Below are positions 11,875-20,785 of a DNA stretch of 42,136 bases, one piece after another. The translations under genes were made by a program, and so were the position numbers. How positions within the stretch are numbered: the stretch's first letter is position 1; each line of letters starts with the position of its first letter. Under the pieces are notes generated by a model that was not told the origin of the DNA, searched no databases, and worked only from the letters and a program-made list of their open reading frames with translations. This DNA comes from Saprospiraceae bacterium (GTDB lineage: Bacteria; Bacteroidota; Bacteroidia; Chitinophagales; Saprospiraceae), in assembly GCA_021298335.1 (NCBI GenBank), contig JAJTEZ010000013.1, positions 13,634 through 55,769 on the forward strand. Reading direction: 5' to 3'.

Positions 11875-13050
11875 TTACTCCTGAAAAGGGTTGCTCCATC
11901 TTGGATTTCTGGTCATCTCAGTATCCGTAAGGGTATGCAGGAAAACAACAATTGCTTTCTTTTCAAGCGAAGTCAATTTGAGCGGCCGAAGATTTCCATT
12001 GGCATCTTTAAACTTTACATCCAGGTGTTTGTGGGCCTTCAAACCATCAGTATAATGATCGAGTACGTCCTCCAATGTCTTAAATCGTCCATCGTGCATG
12101 TACGGGGCGGTCAGACCGATGTTGCGAAGTGTAGGTATTTTAAACTTACCGTCACCGAGGCCGTTGTCTTTGTACACCAGATCAAGACCAATATTTGTCG
12201 CTCCCCGCAGATCGGAAGCTGGATTACCGGACAGATCGAAACCGCCTCCATACGCATCCAGTGGACCGTCCTGCGCCGCAAAATTAGTGCCGCCATGACA
12301 GGAGCCACATTTGGCTTTGTCGCTGTGGAACAAATTCATACCCATTCGTTCAAGTTCTGTAAAATTGGAAAATCCATTTTCTACACCCCGATCAAATTTT
12401 GATTGGTTGCTGGTGATGGAACTGACAAAATGTGACAATGCGATGGCAATTCTTTCGGGTGTAATTTGGCCATCTCCATACGCTTTGGCAAATAATGGCT
12501 TGTAATAATCAGTATTTTCCAACTTGGAAACGAGTCGGTTTAGGTTTTCCATACCCATTTCTATGTGGTTTTGAACTGGCTGAAGAGAGAGATCGTGGAT
12601 GGACTTAGAGCGTGAGTCCCAAAACAGATTATGCTGTGTGATGGGATTGATGATTGCCATACTACTTCTCGTTGTCACACGACCTTCAAATCCTGTACTC
12701 AGAGCTTTACCATCTGTAAATGCCTTGTCCTGGTGGTGGCATGAAGCGCAGGAAATTGTATTGTTCAGAGACAGCTTTTTATCGTAAAACAAGACTCTTC
12801 CCAGCGTTGCTCCCCAGGGTGTGACTTCAAACATAGAAGTTCCAGGTATAGGGTCAACCAGAACTCCCATTTCTAAATTGTTAAACAGGGTACTGGCAGG
12901 TAAAGACCCTACCGGAAGAGCCAGGTTGCCGTAATCATAAGGTTGATCTGGTAGAACGAGTTTTGCTTTTTCAATTGACGGAACCGTCTCTTTGGAACAT
13001 GACACTACTGCCATAAGCAAAAGACAACAATATGTAAAACGGTACAACAT
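11875..13050 (-). CDS. Di-haem cytochrome c peroxidase, lipoprotein
   Basis: A 391-residue exported protein of the CCP/MauG family, probably reducing periplasmic hydrogen peroxide with electrons from cytochromes. The signal peptide ends in a lipobox with Cys18 (AVVSC), so it is likely membrane-anchored. Two c-type haem sites are visible, C101-AS-C-H (CASCH) and C248-GS-C-H (CGSCH), plus a possible distal-haem Met in APYMHDGRF. MauG-like oxidation of a protein partner cannot be excluded. It is the last gene of a minus-strand run, 90 bp after the preceding gene, so it may have its own promoter. Confidence 0.9.
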   Translation of the reverse strand: MLYRFTYCCLLLMAVVSCSKETVPSIEKAKLVLPDQPYDYGNLALPVGSLPASTLFNNLEMGVLVDPIPGTSMFEVTPWGATLGRVLFYDKKLSLNNTISCASCHHQDKAFTDGKALSTGFEGRVTTRSSMAIINPITQHNLFWDSRSKSIHDLSLQPVQNHIEMGMENLNRLVSKLENTDYYKPLFAKAYGDGQITPERIAIALSHFVSSITSNQSKFDRGVENGFSNFTELERMGMNLFHSDKAKCGSCHGGTNFAAQDGPLDAYGGGFDLSGNPASDLRGATNIGLDLVYKDNGLGDGKFKIPTLRNIGLTAPYMHDGRFKTLEDVLDHYTDGLKAHKHLDVKFKDANGNLRPLKLTSLEKKAIVVFLHTLTDTEMTRNPRWSNPFQE

Positions 13051-13140
13051 AGAAGAAAGATTTTATCAAAATTAAGACTTTTCGATGACTCGTTCTCGGA
13101 CAGAACCTGATTTTAACACTTTTTATTGTGCAAGTGCAGG

Positions 13141-13725
13141 TCAGTATATGCGTACATGGAGAAAAACATCTGCGGGCATTTGAAACATAATTCTCGGTCC
13201 ATCATTGTCGATTCCAAGTATCAGCTGTGCTTGGGTGCCAAGAAAAATACGTCTGTTCAGATGAAATTCAAGGCCATACCCTTTGCTTATACCGGCAAGA
13301 AAGGATTCTTCTACAGCTGCCTGAATCATAGCATCCCAGGAACTGCTGTATGTCCACTTCTTATCCCGCGATATAGGATACCGTTTTTCCAGGCCAACAG
13401 AAAGGAGAAAAAAATTCTGACTATCAGCTGTACTTTCCCCGATATTTGCACCAAGCCCAAGTCGAAATGCTCTTTTGGAATAATACCTTTTCCACTGAAA
13501 CCCCTGCATTCCCGGTGGCCTGTCTCCAAAATTGAAGGGAACAAAACGCGAAAGCAGCGGAGTGATATTCAGCCCGACTTCTTTAGTATTTGACCAGAAA
13601 TAGGGATCGTCTTCATACAGATCTTCTTCCGCATAGACAGAATTTAAAGTCGTATCCTGCTTTTGTCCATATACTGAAATGGCACAAAAAATCAAAAAAA
13701 GTAGCAAATTTCCCCTCTCCCTCAT
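13141..13725 (-). CDS. Outer-membrane-barrel-like protein, paralogue of its upstream neighbour
   Basis: A 194-residue exported protein. I chose the ATG at 13725, which lies just after the stop of the upstream gene and is followed directly by a signal peptide (MRERGNLLLFLIFCAISVYG, cleavage before Q). The track's longer start would add 14 residues ahead of it. The mature part has alternating hydrophobic/polar strands and ends in an aromatic residue (HVRIY), as outer-membrane barrels do. It aligns by eye with the 13727-14488 product: KEVGLNITPLL/NELGIHVTQIL, FRLGLGANI/FRLGMHVSY, LSVGLEKRYPI/FRLGVEKHLPV. Function unknown. Confidence 0.75.
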   Translation of the reverse strand: MRERGNLLLFLIFCAISVYGQKQDTTLNSVYAEEDLYEDDPYFWSNTKEVGLNITPLLSRFVPFNFGDRPPGMQGFQWKRYYSKRAFRLGLGANIGESTADSQNFFLLSVGLEKRYPISRDKKWTYSSSWDAMIQAAVEESFLAGISKGYGLEFHLNRRIFLGTQAQLILGIDNDGPRIMFQMPADVFLHVRIY

Positions 13726-13726
13726 G

Positions 13727-14488
13727 TTAAAAACAAATATTGAAATAGAGTGATTGAGGCAGTGCAAGCAGGATGGTCAAACCGGAAGAGGAAGGGTCTT
13801 CACTGGGAATTCCATTGATCGAAATTTTATTTTGGGAATTTCGGTAAGTGGCATACAGTGAACTTTCCGTACTCAGCAACATGCGGTCAGTCAGTTTGTA
13901 ATCCAGCCGGATTACTGGTCCAGCGCCCAAAGTGATTGATTGCTGAGAAGATGCAAAGACGTTTGTTCCAATAGTCGTATTTTCAGTAATATTGGAATTT
14001 TCGAGGTCAAGTCCCCCCAGCAAATCTGCCCCATAGGAAAATATGAATTTTCGGCCCACAGGCAGGTGTTTTTCGACTCCAAGGCGAAAAAGATTTCGGC
14101 TCGTAGTCAGGTCCCTGATGATGAATGTTGCGTTGCCGAACTCTTCCTGCTGATCTTGATCGTATGACACGTGCATGCCCAATCGAAATGAAAGAGACTT
14201 CATGTGTCGGCGATAGGTCAGGCTATAAGGGCTGGTCTCACTGTTGGCGCTGAGACTGAATATATTGGCCAGGATTTGCGTGACATGAATACCAAGCTCA
14301 TTTGGGAATGCGTAAAAGTCGGTGTTTTTATACTGAGGTAGTTGTGTTTTTATTTTGCTTTTATCAGAGGTTCTCTGGCTGAACGCAGGGATATTGATCA
14401 GACAAAGCAGGCTGAAAATGACTGACCGGGACAGGAGTCCGATAGGGCACATGTGGTACAATATTCTCATTCGATTATCATTCTGCAT
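13727..14488 (-). CDS. Outer-membrane-barrel-like protein (tandem paralogue)
   Basis: A 253-residue predicted exported protein of unknown function. A hydrophobic segment ending in NIPAFSQ looks like a signal peptide; starts at 14470 or 14452 would give a more compact one, and the 14488 start overlaps the end of HMG-CoA reductase by 11 nt. The mature region is rich in short alternating strands (LFRLGVEKHLPVGRKFIFSYG; LTDRMLLSTESSLYATYR) and ends in Phe, consistent with an outer-membrane beta barrel. Related to the next gene (13141-13725), 1 bp downstream. Its place directly behind two mevalonate-pathway genes implies co-transcription, not necessarily shared function. Confidence 0.72.
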   Translation of the reverse strand: MQNDNRMRILYHMCPIGLLSRSVIFSLLCLINIPAFSQRTSDKSKIKTQLPQYKNTDFYAFPNELGIHVTQILANIFSLSANSETSPYSLTYRRHMKSLSFRLGMHVSYDQDQQEEFGNATFIIRDLTTSRNLFRLGVEKHLPVGRKFIFSYGADLLGGLDLENSNITENTTIGTNVFASSQQSITLGAGPVIRLDYKLTDRMLLSTESSLYATYRNSQNKISINGIPSEDPSSSGLTILLALPQSLYFNICF

Positions 14489-15803
14489 ACTGGCGAAGTT
14501 GTTCCAGGTACTCTCTCACGGCGGCAAACGATACAGTTTTGTCTTCAAACCAGGCCAGTGATTGTCGGGTTTCTGCTTCAGTTGCATTGAGGTGGTTCAG
14601 GATATTCAAAAGGTGCATTTTCATATGTCCTTGCTGAATGCCCGTGGTCACTAGAGAGCGCACTGCAGCGAAATTCTGGGCAAGTCCAACTGAAGCAATG
14701 ATGCGCATTAATTCAGGTGCAGAGGGATTTCCCAGCATTTCCAGTGAAGTTTTTGCTAAAGGGTGCAGGGAAGTCAGTCCGCCTACCGTGCCTATGGCGA
14801 GAGGAATATCCAGCCAAAACCGGAAAACATTATCAGCTACTTCACAATCACTCAGGCTTTTGTATTGCCCATTGCGGCTTGCATAGGCGTGCCCTGCCGC
14901 TTCTGTAGCCCTGAAATCATTGCCTGTTGCCAAAATGACAGCATCTATACCGTTGTAAATGCCCTTGTTGTGGGTGACTGCTCGGTATGTGTCGATCTGA
15001 GCGATGCGTACAGCCATTCTAAACTTTTCGGCAAGTTGTGTCTCCGTCATTCCGTGGGATGCATGTCCCAATTGGCTGACAGGACAACGCACTTCGGACC
15101 TGACGAGACATTCAGGCGTGTGGTTGGAAAGAATGGACATGATCACGTTTATGTCCCTTAAATGATCGGGTATGCCATCATGGTTGAGGAAAAAGCTTTC
15201 AAGAGTCGATGCAAAATTTTCCAGTACAGAGTTGATAAAATTCGCCCCCATGGAGTCACATGTCTGAAAACGGACTCTCAACTGTGCCAAGCCGGGCTCA
15301 GAATGTGAAAAATCAACCAGTTCAATTTCCGAGATGCCACCGCCTCTTTTTTCCATATTTGCGGTAATCGATGCTGCATTTTGGCGCAGAATTTGTTCCA
15401 GATCTGGAAAAAGTTTTTGCAGTTGGGTAAAACCCCCTTTCCAGATAAAATGCACTTGTCCTACTTTTACTGTGCCTAAAATAGTCGTAGTAAACCCTCC
15501 GCGGTCCATCCAGTATTTGGCCGCTGATGAGGCTGCCGCTACCACTGAACTTTCCTCGATGACCATTGGCACGCAATACACTTTGCCATCAATCAGAAAA
15601 TTGGGAGCCAGGCCATAAGGCATGATAAAATTACTGACAGTATTTTCGCTAAAACCATCGATGATACGCTGTATCTGGTCATTCTGCAGCCAAAACTCCT
15701 CAAAATGTTCCTTACCGCTTTGAGGTAAAAAATGTCGGGAGAGCCAGTCAATTTTCTCTTCCTTGCTCAATTTTGAAAATCCTGCAATTGATTTTTGATC
15801 CAT
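14478..15803 (-). CDS. mvaA: Hydroxymethylglutaryl-CoA reductase, class II
   Basis: Catalyses HMG-CoA/mevalonate interconversion, the committed step of the mevalonate isoprenoid route. 441 residues, normal for bacterial class II enzymes, no membrane anchor. Catalytic residues are in place: Glu83 (MVIEESSVVAAAS), Lys in HNKGIYNGID, Asp in TGNDFRATEA, and a late His in GHMKMHLLN. GTVGGLTSLHPLAK is also typical. It follows fni by 11 bp, and mevalonate kinase lies at 40.8 kb. Confidence 0.95.
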   Translation of the reverse strand: MDQKSIAGFSKLSKEEKIDWLSRHFLPQSGKEHFEEFWLQNDQIQRIIDGFSENTVSNFIMPYGLAPNFLIDGKVYCVPMVIEESSVVAAASSAAKYWMDRGGFTTTILGTVKVGQVHFIWKGGFTQLQKLFPDLEQILRQNAASITANMEKRGGGISEIELVDFSHSEPGLAQLRVRFQTCDSMGANFINSVLENFASTLESFFLNHDGIPDHLRDINVIMSILSNHTPECLVRSEVRCPVSQLGHASHGMTETQLAEKFRMAVRIAQIDTYRAVTHNKGIYNGIDAVILATGNDFRATEAAGHAYASRNGQYKSLSDCEVADNVFRFWLDIPLAIGTVGGLTSLHPLAKTSLEMLGNPSAPELMRIIASVGLAQNFAAVRSLVTTGIQQGHMKMHLLNILNHLNATEAETRQSLAWFEDKTVSFAAVREYLEQLRQYAE

Positions 15804-15814
15804 AGCTACGGGAA

Positions 15815-16852
15815 TTACCTGATTTTTAAATAAGCCTTTGCTATGGCTAGTCCTTCCATCTGGCTTTGGATGAAGGCAGAGAGTTCTTCATAGGAATGTT
15901 GAGCATACTGCAACAAGGCAGATGCCTGACCATAGACAGAGGGTACCCGGAGTGAATTCATCAGGTAATATCCATCCAGGAAATTTCTGATACCTCCGGA
16001 AATGATGACTTGGCGGCAAATAGCCTTGTCACCGAGTTCTGTAAGCAATTCGTTATACATATTGACCATATCCGCAGCTGTATGACCAACATGGGCCAAA
16101 GGCTGCATGATTTTTTTATCAGCAGATGAGCGCAGGATTTCCAGCATGGCAAAATTTGTACCACCGCTGGAGGCAAAGTCAATAGCGGCCAATGGAAGCT
16201 GCATCAAGGCTCGAAGACTTTCAGGCCCCATTCCTTGTCCTACTTCCTTGACAATGACTGGGTAAGTCGCTACATCGAGCACTCTTTGAATTGTGAGCAG
16301 GGGAGGGTCGGTAAAGCGGTCGCCTTCCGGTTGCAACCATTCCTGCATCGGATTGACATGAATGATCAAGCCGTCGGCTTCCAAGGAGTGGATGAGTTCT
16401 TGGACCTCTGAAAGCTGATGGTTTTTCTGCAAGCTCTCGAGTTGTGCAATGCCGAGATTGGCGTACAATGGCTGATCGCCAATCCATTTTCTTACTTGAA
16501 AATCCGACAGATACGTGTCGTCGTGCAATAATTGCCGACATGAACCCAAGCCCATGCCCATTCCAAATTCAGCGCAAGCTATGGCTAGGTTCTTATTGAT
16601 GGTACCTGCAAGTGCAGTGCCCCCTGTCATACTGGAAACCCATAGAGGTAATTTCCATTGTTTCTGCAAAAAAGAGAATGGAGCAAAGGAATGTTGTTGA
16701 GGGTGAGGTGCAAGCAACGGTTCGTAGCTAAACCTGGTGTCTATCTGATCGGCATCCACTTTAGACTGAAATGCCAGCACAATGTGATCCTTTTTTCTTT
16801 CAGGTGCATTGGCATCAGGTATTTCAGCATTTTGTGAGAGTGGTTGCTCCAT
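15815..16852 (-). CDS. fni: Isopentenyl-diphosphate isomerase type 2 (FMN-dependent)
   Basis: Interconverts IPP and DMAPP; the type 2 enzyme uses FMN and NAD(P)H. From the ATG at 16852 it is 345 residues, the usual size. The track's start at 16921 would overlap the asnS stop. Visible motifs: ERKKDHI near the N-terminus, SSMTGG (flavin/phosphate region), MGMGLGSCRQ, HVNPMQEWLQPEGDR, VKEVGQGM, and FASSGGTNF. It lies between asnS and HMG-CoA reductase. Confidence 0.95.
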   Translation of the reverse strand: MEQPLSQNAEIPDANAPERKKDHIVLAFQSKVDADQIDTRFSYEPLLAPHPQQHSFAPFSFLQKQWKLPLWVSSMTGGTALAGTINKNLAIACAEFGMGMGLGSCRQLLHDDTYLSDFQVRKWIGDQPLYANLGIAQLESLQKNHQLSEVQELIHSLEADGLIIHVNPMQEWLQPEGDRFTDPPLLTIQRVLDVATYPVIVKEVGQGMGPESLRALMQLPLAAIDFASSGGTNFAMLEILRSSADKKIMQPLAHVGHTAADMVNMYNELLTELGDKAICRQVIISGGIRNFLDGYYLMNSLRVPSVYGQASALLQYAQHSYEELSAFIQSQMEGLAIAKAYLKIR

Positions 16853-16877
16853 AGGTGTTGATTGAATCAGTCGAATA

Positions 16878-18311
16878 TTAAAATTCAGCGTTACCGGGGA
16901 ATCTTGGGAAAGGTATGACATCGCGAATATTTGTCATCCCTGTGACAAACAGGACTAGTCGTTCAAATCCGAGTCCGAAGCCTGCATGAGGTACACTTCC
17001 AAACCTGCGTGTATCCAGGAACCAAGACATTTCTTCAGCTGGAATATGCATTTCCTCCATTCTGGACAGCAGCACGTCATATCTTTCCTCTCTTTGGGAC
17101 CCGCCGATAATCTCACCAATTCCCGGAAACAGGACATCCATAGCCCTGACTGTTTTACCATCGTCATCCATACGCATGTAAAATGCTTTAATTTCTTTTG
17201 GATAATTGGTCAGAATCACAGGCTTTTTAAAATGTTTTTCCACGAGATATCGTTCATGTTCTGATTGAAGATCGGTGCCCCATTTTTCCACAGGATATTG
17301 GAATTTTCCCTTTTTATTTGGTGTGCTGTTGCGTAAGATATCAATTGCCTCTGTGTACGTCAGCCGTTCAAACGGATTTTCGATGCAAAAGTTTAATTTT
17401 TCACGCAACGTCATTTCAGACCGCTCTTGCTGGGGTTTTTGCTTTTCTTCATCCAGAAGTCTCTGTTCCAGGAATGCCAGGTCTTCGCTGCAATGTTTCA
17501 ACACATAGCTGATGAGATATTTTAGCATATCCTCTGCCAGATCCATGTTGTCGTCGAGGTCTGCAAACGCTACTTCCGGTTCAATCATCCAGAATTCTGC
17601 CAGGTGCCTGGAAGTATTTGAGTTTTCTGCACGGAAGGTTGGACCAAAAGTGTAAATATCACTCAGAGCCAGTGCCGCCAGTTCACCTTCCAGCTGTCCT
17701 GAGACTGTCAGGTTGGTGGGTTTGCCAAAGAAGTCTTTTTTATAGTTGATGGCACCCTCATCGGTTTTGGGCACATTGTGAAGGTCCAGTGTGGTCACTT
17801 GAAACATTTCCCCTGCTCCTTCGGCATCGCTTCCTGTGATGATGGGAGTATGGATGTACACAAAGTGACGGTTGTGAAAAAATTCATGGACGGCAAAAGC
17901 CAGGGCGTGACGAATTCTGAATACAGCACCAAATGTGTTGGTTCGAAACCGTAAATGGGCAATTTCCCGCAAAAACTCCAGGCTGTGTTTTTTGGGTTGC
18001 AAAGGAAATGTTTCTGCATCACAGTCGCCGAGAATGTCAATATTTCCAGCGATTAATTCTACAGTTTGTCCCTTGCCCTGAGAGGCAATTAAAGTGCCTT
18101 CAATGCGCAAAGCAGCGCCGGTGGTGATTCTTTTCAGAAGCGCCGGGTCTGTATTTTCAAAATCTACTACAACCTGCAGGTTTGCAAGGCAAGAGCCGTC
18201 ATTCAAGGCAATAAACTGGTTATTTCTGAACGTTCTGACCCAGCCCATGGCTACGTATTGTGAATCTACCTCTGCAGTAAAAAGATCCTGGATGCGAGTC
18301 CTTTTTGCCAT
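16878..18311 (-). CDS. asnS: Asparaginyl-tRNA synthetase
   Basis: Charges tRNA-Asn. I chose the ATG at 18311 ([11 protein letters not shown]), because the track's start at 18344 lies upstream of the predicted transcription start. 477 residues. N-terminal OB-fold anticodon domain ([18 protein letters not shown]), class II catalytic core with motif 2 ([25 protein letters not shown] region) and motif 3 ([15 protein letters not shown]). Full length. First gene of a minus-strand run that continues with fni, 25 bp downstream. Confidence 0.96.
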   Translation of the reverse strand: MAKRTRIQDLFTAEVDSQYVAMGWVRTFRNNQFIALNDGSCLANLQVVVDFENTDPALLKRITTGAALRIEGTLIASQGKGQTVELIAGNIDILGDCDAETFPLQPKKHSLEFLREIAHLRFRTNTFGAVFRIRHALAFAVHEFFHNRHFVYIHTPIITGSDAEGAGEMFQVTTLDLHNVPKTDEGAINYKKDFFGKPTNLTVSGQLEGELAALALSDIYTFGPTFRAENSNTSRHLAEFWMIEPEVAFADLDDNMDLAEDMLKYLISYVLKHCSEDLAFLEQRLLDEEKQKPQQERSEMTLREKLNFCIENPFERLTYTEAIDILRNSTPNKKGKFQYPVEKWGTDLQSEHERYLVEKHFKKPVILTNYPKEIKAFYMRMDDDGKTVRAMDVLFPGIGEIIGGSQREERYDVLLSRMEEMHIPAEEMSWFLDTRRFGSVPHAGFGLGFERLVLFVTGMTNIRDVIPFPRFPGNAEF

Positions 18312-18341
18312 ATAAACTATTTGATTGGTTGAAAATGGCCT

Positions 18342-18349
18342 CAAAATTA
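18342..18349 (-). promoter_or_regulatory. -7 promoter element for the asnS run
   Basis: Reading on the minus strand, TAATTTTG fits TAnnTTTG. It predicts a start of transcription near 18335 and a ~24-nt leader to the ATG at 18311. No -33 TTTG is clear. The ~230-bp divergent gap to the DoxX gene is AT-rich and holds no other feature I can support. Confidence 0.5.
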
Positions 18350-18576
18350 ACCCAATTCATGAAAATGACTGTCAGAATCCGTCGAATTATTCATAGTCTA
18401 GTGAGTTATTTTATTGATTATGAATGAAATAATGATTTTCTGTTCGACATTTTAATGATACAGAACGATAATATTCCAAACGATTCTAATCATTTTATCT
18501 GATAAACAACCTAATATATTTCAACAAAGTGCTATATTACAGGATCAATCTTTACTTCTAATAAGAACTTATAAAT

Positions 18577-18987
18577 ATGACACAAAGTGAATCAAATTCC
18601 AAGGTCTGGCATGTTTCCTTATGGGTATTGCAGGTAGCATTGGCCGGAATGTTTGGCATGGCTGGATTTATGAAGGCTACAGCTCCGTTGGAGGAATTGG
18701 CAAAAAATATGGCCTGGGTTAATGAAACAGGCGGGGTAATGGTCCGGTTCATAGGGATTTCAGAAATTTTAGGTGCGGTGGGGTTGATTTTTCCTTCCTT
18801 ACTGCGCATACAGCCCAGGCTGACCTCTTTTGCGGCAATGGGGTTGTTTGTCATCATGCTTCTGGCAATGATGTTTCATGTGATGCGGCAAGAAATGAAT
18901 TTGGTTCCGGTGAATGTCATTCTGGCGGCTGCCTGCATATTTATTGCGTGGGGCAGGTTTGTAAAAGCTCCTATTTCAGCGAATTAA
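18577..18987 (+). CDS. DoxX-like integral membrane protein
   Basis: A 136-residue protein with four membrane spans: about 11-30 (WVLQVALAGMFGMAGFMKA), 48-68 (FIGISEILGAVGLIF), 80-103 (FAAMGLFVIMLLAMMFHVM) and 110-128 (VNVILAAACIFIAW). The span pattern and the GxxGFMKA segment fit the DoxX/DoxD-like family, often linked to redox or thiosulfate-related quinone chemistry, but the physiological role is generally unknown. It stands alone, convergent with prfA. Confidence 0.8.
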   Translation: MTQSESNSKVWHVSLWVLQVALAGMFGMAGFMKATAPLEELAKNMAWVNETGGVMVRFIGISEILGAVGLIFPSLLRIQPRLTSFAAMGLFVIMLLAMMFHVMRQEMNLVPVNVILAAACIFIAWGRFVKAPISAN

Positions 18988-18990
18988 CCG

Positions 18991-19028
18991 ACAGAAAAGA
19001 AGAGAGGCATTTCAGTGCTCTTTCTTGT
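18991..19028. terminator. Possible bidirectional terminator between doxX-like and prfA
   Basis: An imperfect hairpin, with arms AAGAAGAGAGGCA and TGCTCTTTCTT around a TTTCAG loop, lies between the two convergent stop codons. The stem contains mismatches, so the call is tentative. Confidence 0.3.
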
Positions 19029-19058
19029 AAAATAGTTGGATCTGAAATCTTAAGGCAG

Positions 19059-19970
19059 CTACGCTTCCTGGAGGCCTGATTGCATTTTGTCTGCATTCTC
19101 TTCCCGTTGTAGGGAGGTAATAATTTCTTCCAGATCGCCTTCTATAACTCTGTCCAGATTGTATAACGTCAGGTTGATTCTGTGATCTGTCACTCGGTTT
19201 TGAGGGTAGTTATACGTACGGATTTTATCTGACCTGTCACCAGTGCCCACGAGTGACCGGCGTTTATCTTTTTGCTCCAGATAGCTTTTTTCCCTGGTTG
19301 CCTCCTGAATTTTTACAAAGAGTCGCTGCAGAGCTATTTCCCTGTTTTTGTGTTGGGATCGAGAATCTGTACTTTCTGCTACAATTCCGGTCGGTATGTG
19401 GGTAAAGCGCACTCCTGATTCGGTTTTATTTACGTGCTGACCACCAGCCCCCTGAGCTCTGAATGTATCTGTTTTCAGATCATCTTTGCGTATATCGATT
19501 TCTTCCTCTTCAAATTTGGGCATCACCACTACCGTTGCAGCCGATGTATGCACTCTGCCCTGTGACTCTGTCTTTGGCACACGCTGTACCCTGTGAGCTC
19601 CGGATTCAAATTTCATTTTACCATAGACGTCTTCGCCATAGACTTCCATAACAATCTTATTATAGCCACCTACAGTCCCCGGATTTTCATCCAGAACTTC
19701 CACTTTCCATCCCTGCGATTCGAAATATTTGGAGTACATCCGGTACAAGTCGCCGGCAAAAATACTTGCTTCGTCGCCGCCAGTTCCTGAACGGATTTCA
19801 AAAATCACATCTTTACTGTCTTCAGGATCTTTTGGAATTAGCAGAGTGTTGATTTTTTCTTCCCATTCTTCAATCACAGGTTTGATTGCTGCGATTTCCA
19901 ATTCAGCCATTTCTTTCATCTCAGGGTCCGGGTCTTTGCTCATCTCCCGAGCATTTTCCAGCGAAGTCAT
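19059..19970 (-). CDS. prfA: Peptide chain release factor 1, N-terminally truncated
   Basis: Recognises UAA/UAG stop codons and triggers peptide release. Domains 2-4 are intact: stop-codon motif PKT (residues 132-134, PxT class), SQGRVHTSAATV, catalytic GGQ (176-178 in QGAGGQHVNKT) and GTGDRSDKIRTYN. The product is only 303 residues; GGQ sits at 233-235 in E. coli RF1, so about 57 N-terminal residues of domain 1 are missing. The same frame continues upstream for a few RF1-like codons (KAYKQA) but has no ATG, GTG or TTG before an in-frame stop that is the scpA stop codon. A well-formed promoter lies in that short gap, so 19970 appears to be the genuine start. Confidence 0.9.
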   Translation of the reverse strand: MTSLENAREMSKDPDPEMKEMAELEIAAIKPVIEEWEEKINTLLIPKDPEDSKDVIFEIRSGTGGDEASIFAGDLYRMYSKYFESQGWKVEVLDENPGTVGGYNKIVMEVYGEDVYGKMKFESGAHRVQRVPKTESQGRVHTSAATVVVMPKFEEEEIDIRKDDLKTDTFRAQGAGGQHVNKTESGVRFTHIPTGIVAESTDSRSQHKNREIALQRLFVKIQEATREKSYLEQKDKRRSLVGTGDRSDKIRTYNYPQNRVTDHRINLTLYNLDRVIEGDLEEIITSLQREENADKMQSGLQEA

Positions 19971-20001
19971 GGCTTGTTTGTAGGCTTTGAAATATTTGCC
20001 G

Positions 20002-20033
20002 CAAAAGTACGAAAAACCCCGGCAAGACTCAAA
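20002..20033 (-). promoter_or_regulatory. Complete Bacteroidota promoter for prfA
   Basis: On the minus strand TTTG (20033-20030) is separated by 20 nt from TACTTTTG (20009-20002), matching TTTG-N19-21-TAnnTTTG. The first element begins immediately after the scpA stop codon. Predicted transcription start is near 19996, leaving a ~25-nt leader to the ATG at 19970. This fixes the short RF1 start. Confidence 0.75.
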
Positions 20034-20768
20034 TTAGTTCAGTTCGAGCCAAAAATTATTGACACCTTCACCCTGGATGAGTACTACTTTTTGCATATTT
20101 AGCCATTCCAGTAGAGCGATGAAGGTGACAACGGCATGGATTCTGTTTTCGAGCTCGAAGAATATCTGCTCGAAGCGGGTTTTTTTGCCCTTTTGCAAAA
20201 CGGTGGAAAGAAAGATCTGCTGGCCCTCAATTGTATAGTCGAATTGTACAATCTGATGCCTGGGCTTTGACTGGTCTTGTTCGAATCGCTGCAATAACTG
20301 CTGGAATAGTTGAAGTAAACGAAACAGGTGTAAATTTTCCAATTCTGCATCAACCAGGGCTTTTTCAGCAATGTCACGAAGTTCGGCTGACACACTTCCT
20401 CTGGTAAATCGGTAATGTCTGTCTTCTTCGAGCTGGCTCATTTCATCGATGACAGACTTGTATTTTTTATATTCAAGTAGTTTCTGTACGAGTTCTTCTC
20501 TGGGGTCAATCTCATTGCCCTCTTCATCAAGTTCCTTTCGGGGAATGAGCATTTTTGCTTTGATGCGCATGAGTGTTGCTGCTACAAGAATAAATTCACT
20601 GGCTACATCTAGATTTAACGATTCCAGCTGCTGAATGTATTCCAGAAAATCTTTTGTGATTTTGGCTATGGGAACGTCATGAATGTCGAGTTCATCCCTT
20701 TCAATAAAGAAAAGCAATAAATCAAATGGCCCTTCAAACTGGGTAAGGCGTATGGTATATGTTTCCAT
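20034..20768 (-). CDS. scpA: Segregation and condensation protein A
   Basis: Kleisin subunit that bridges SMC heads with ScpB for chromosome condensation. 244 residues from the ATG at 20768 (the track's start is an upstream GTG). The N-terminus FEGPFDLLLFFIERDELDIHDVPIAKI is the hallmark SMC-neck-binding region, LVAATLMRIKAKMLIP follows, and the C-terminal winged-helix part (IHAVVTFIALLEWLNMQKV) is present. 17 bp after the DUF554 gene; prfA follows. scpB is not in the window. Confidence 0.94.
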   Translation of the reverse strand: METYTIRLTQFEGPFDLLLFFIERDELDIHDVPIAKITKDFLEYIQQLESLNLDVASEFILVAATLMRIKAKMLIPRKELDEEGNEIDPREELVQKLLEYKKYKSVIDEMSQLEEDRHYRFTRGSVSAELRDIAEKALVDAELENLHLFRLLQLFQQLLQRFEQDQSKPRHQIVQFDYTIEGQQIFLSTVLQKGKKTRFEQIFFELENRIHAVVTFIALLEWLNMQKVVLIQGEGVNNFWLELN

Positions 20769-20785
20769 CACTGCAAAAATACCTT

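Noticed and set aside
11935-12402. 155-aa + strand ORF inside the cytochrome c peroxidase gene
   Set aside because: Antisense to the haem-binding gene with clear CxxCH motifs; no homology signal of its own.
13126-13593. 155-aa + strand ORF
   Set aside because: It lies wholly antisense to a better-supported exported protein that has a signal peptide and a paralogue next door.
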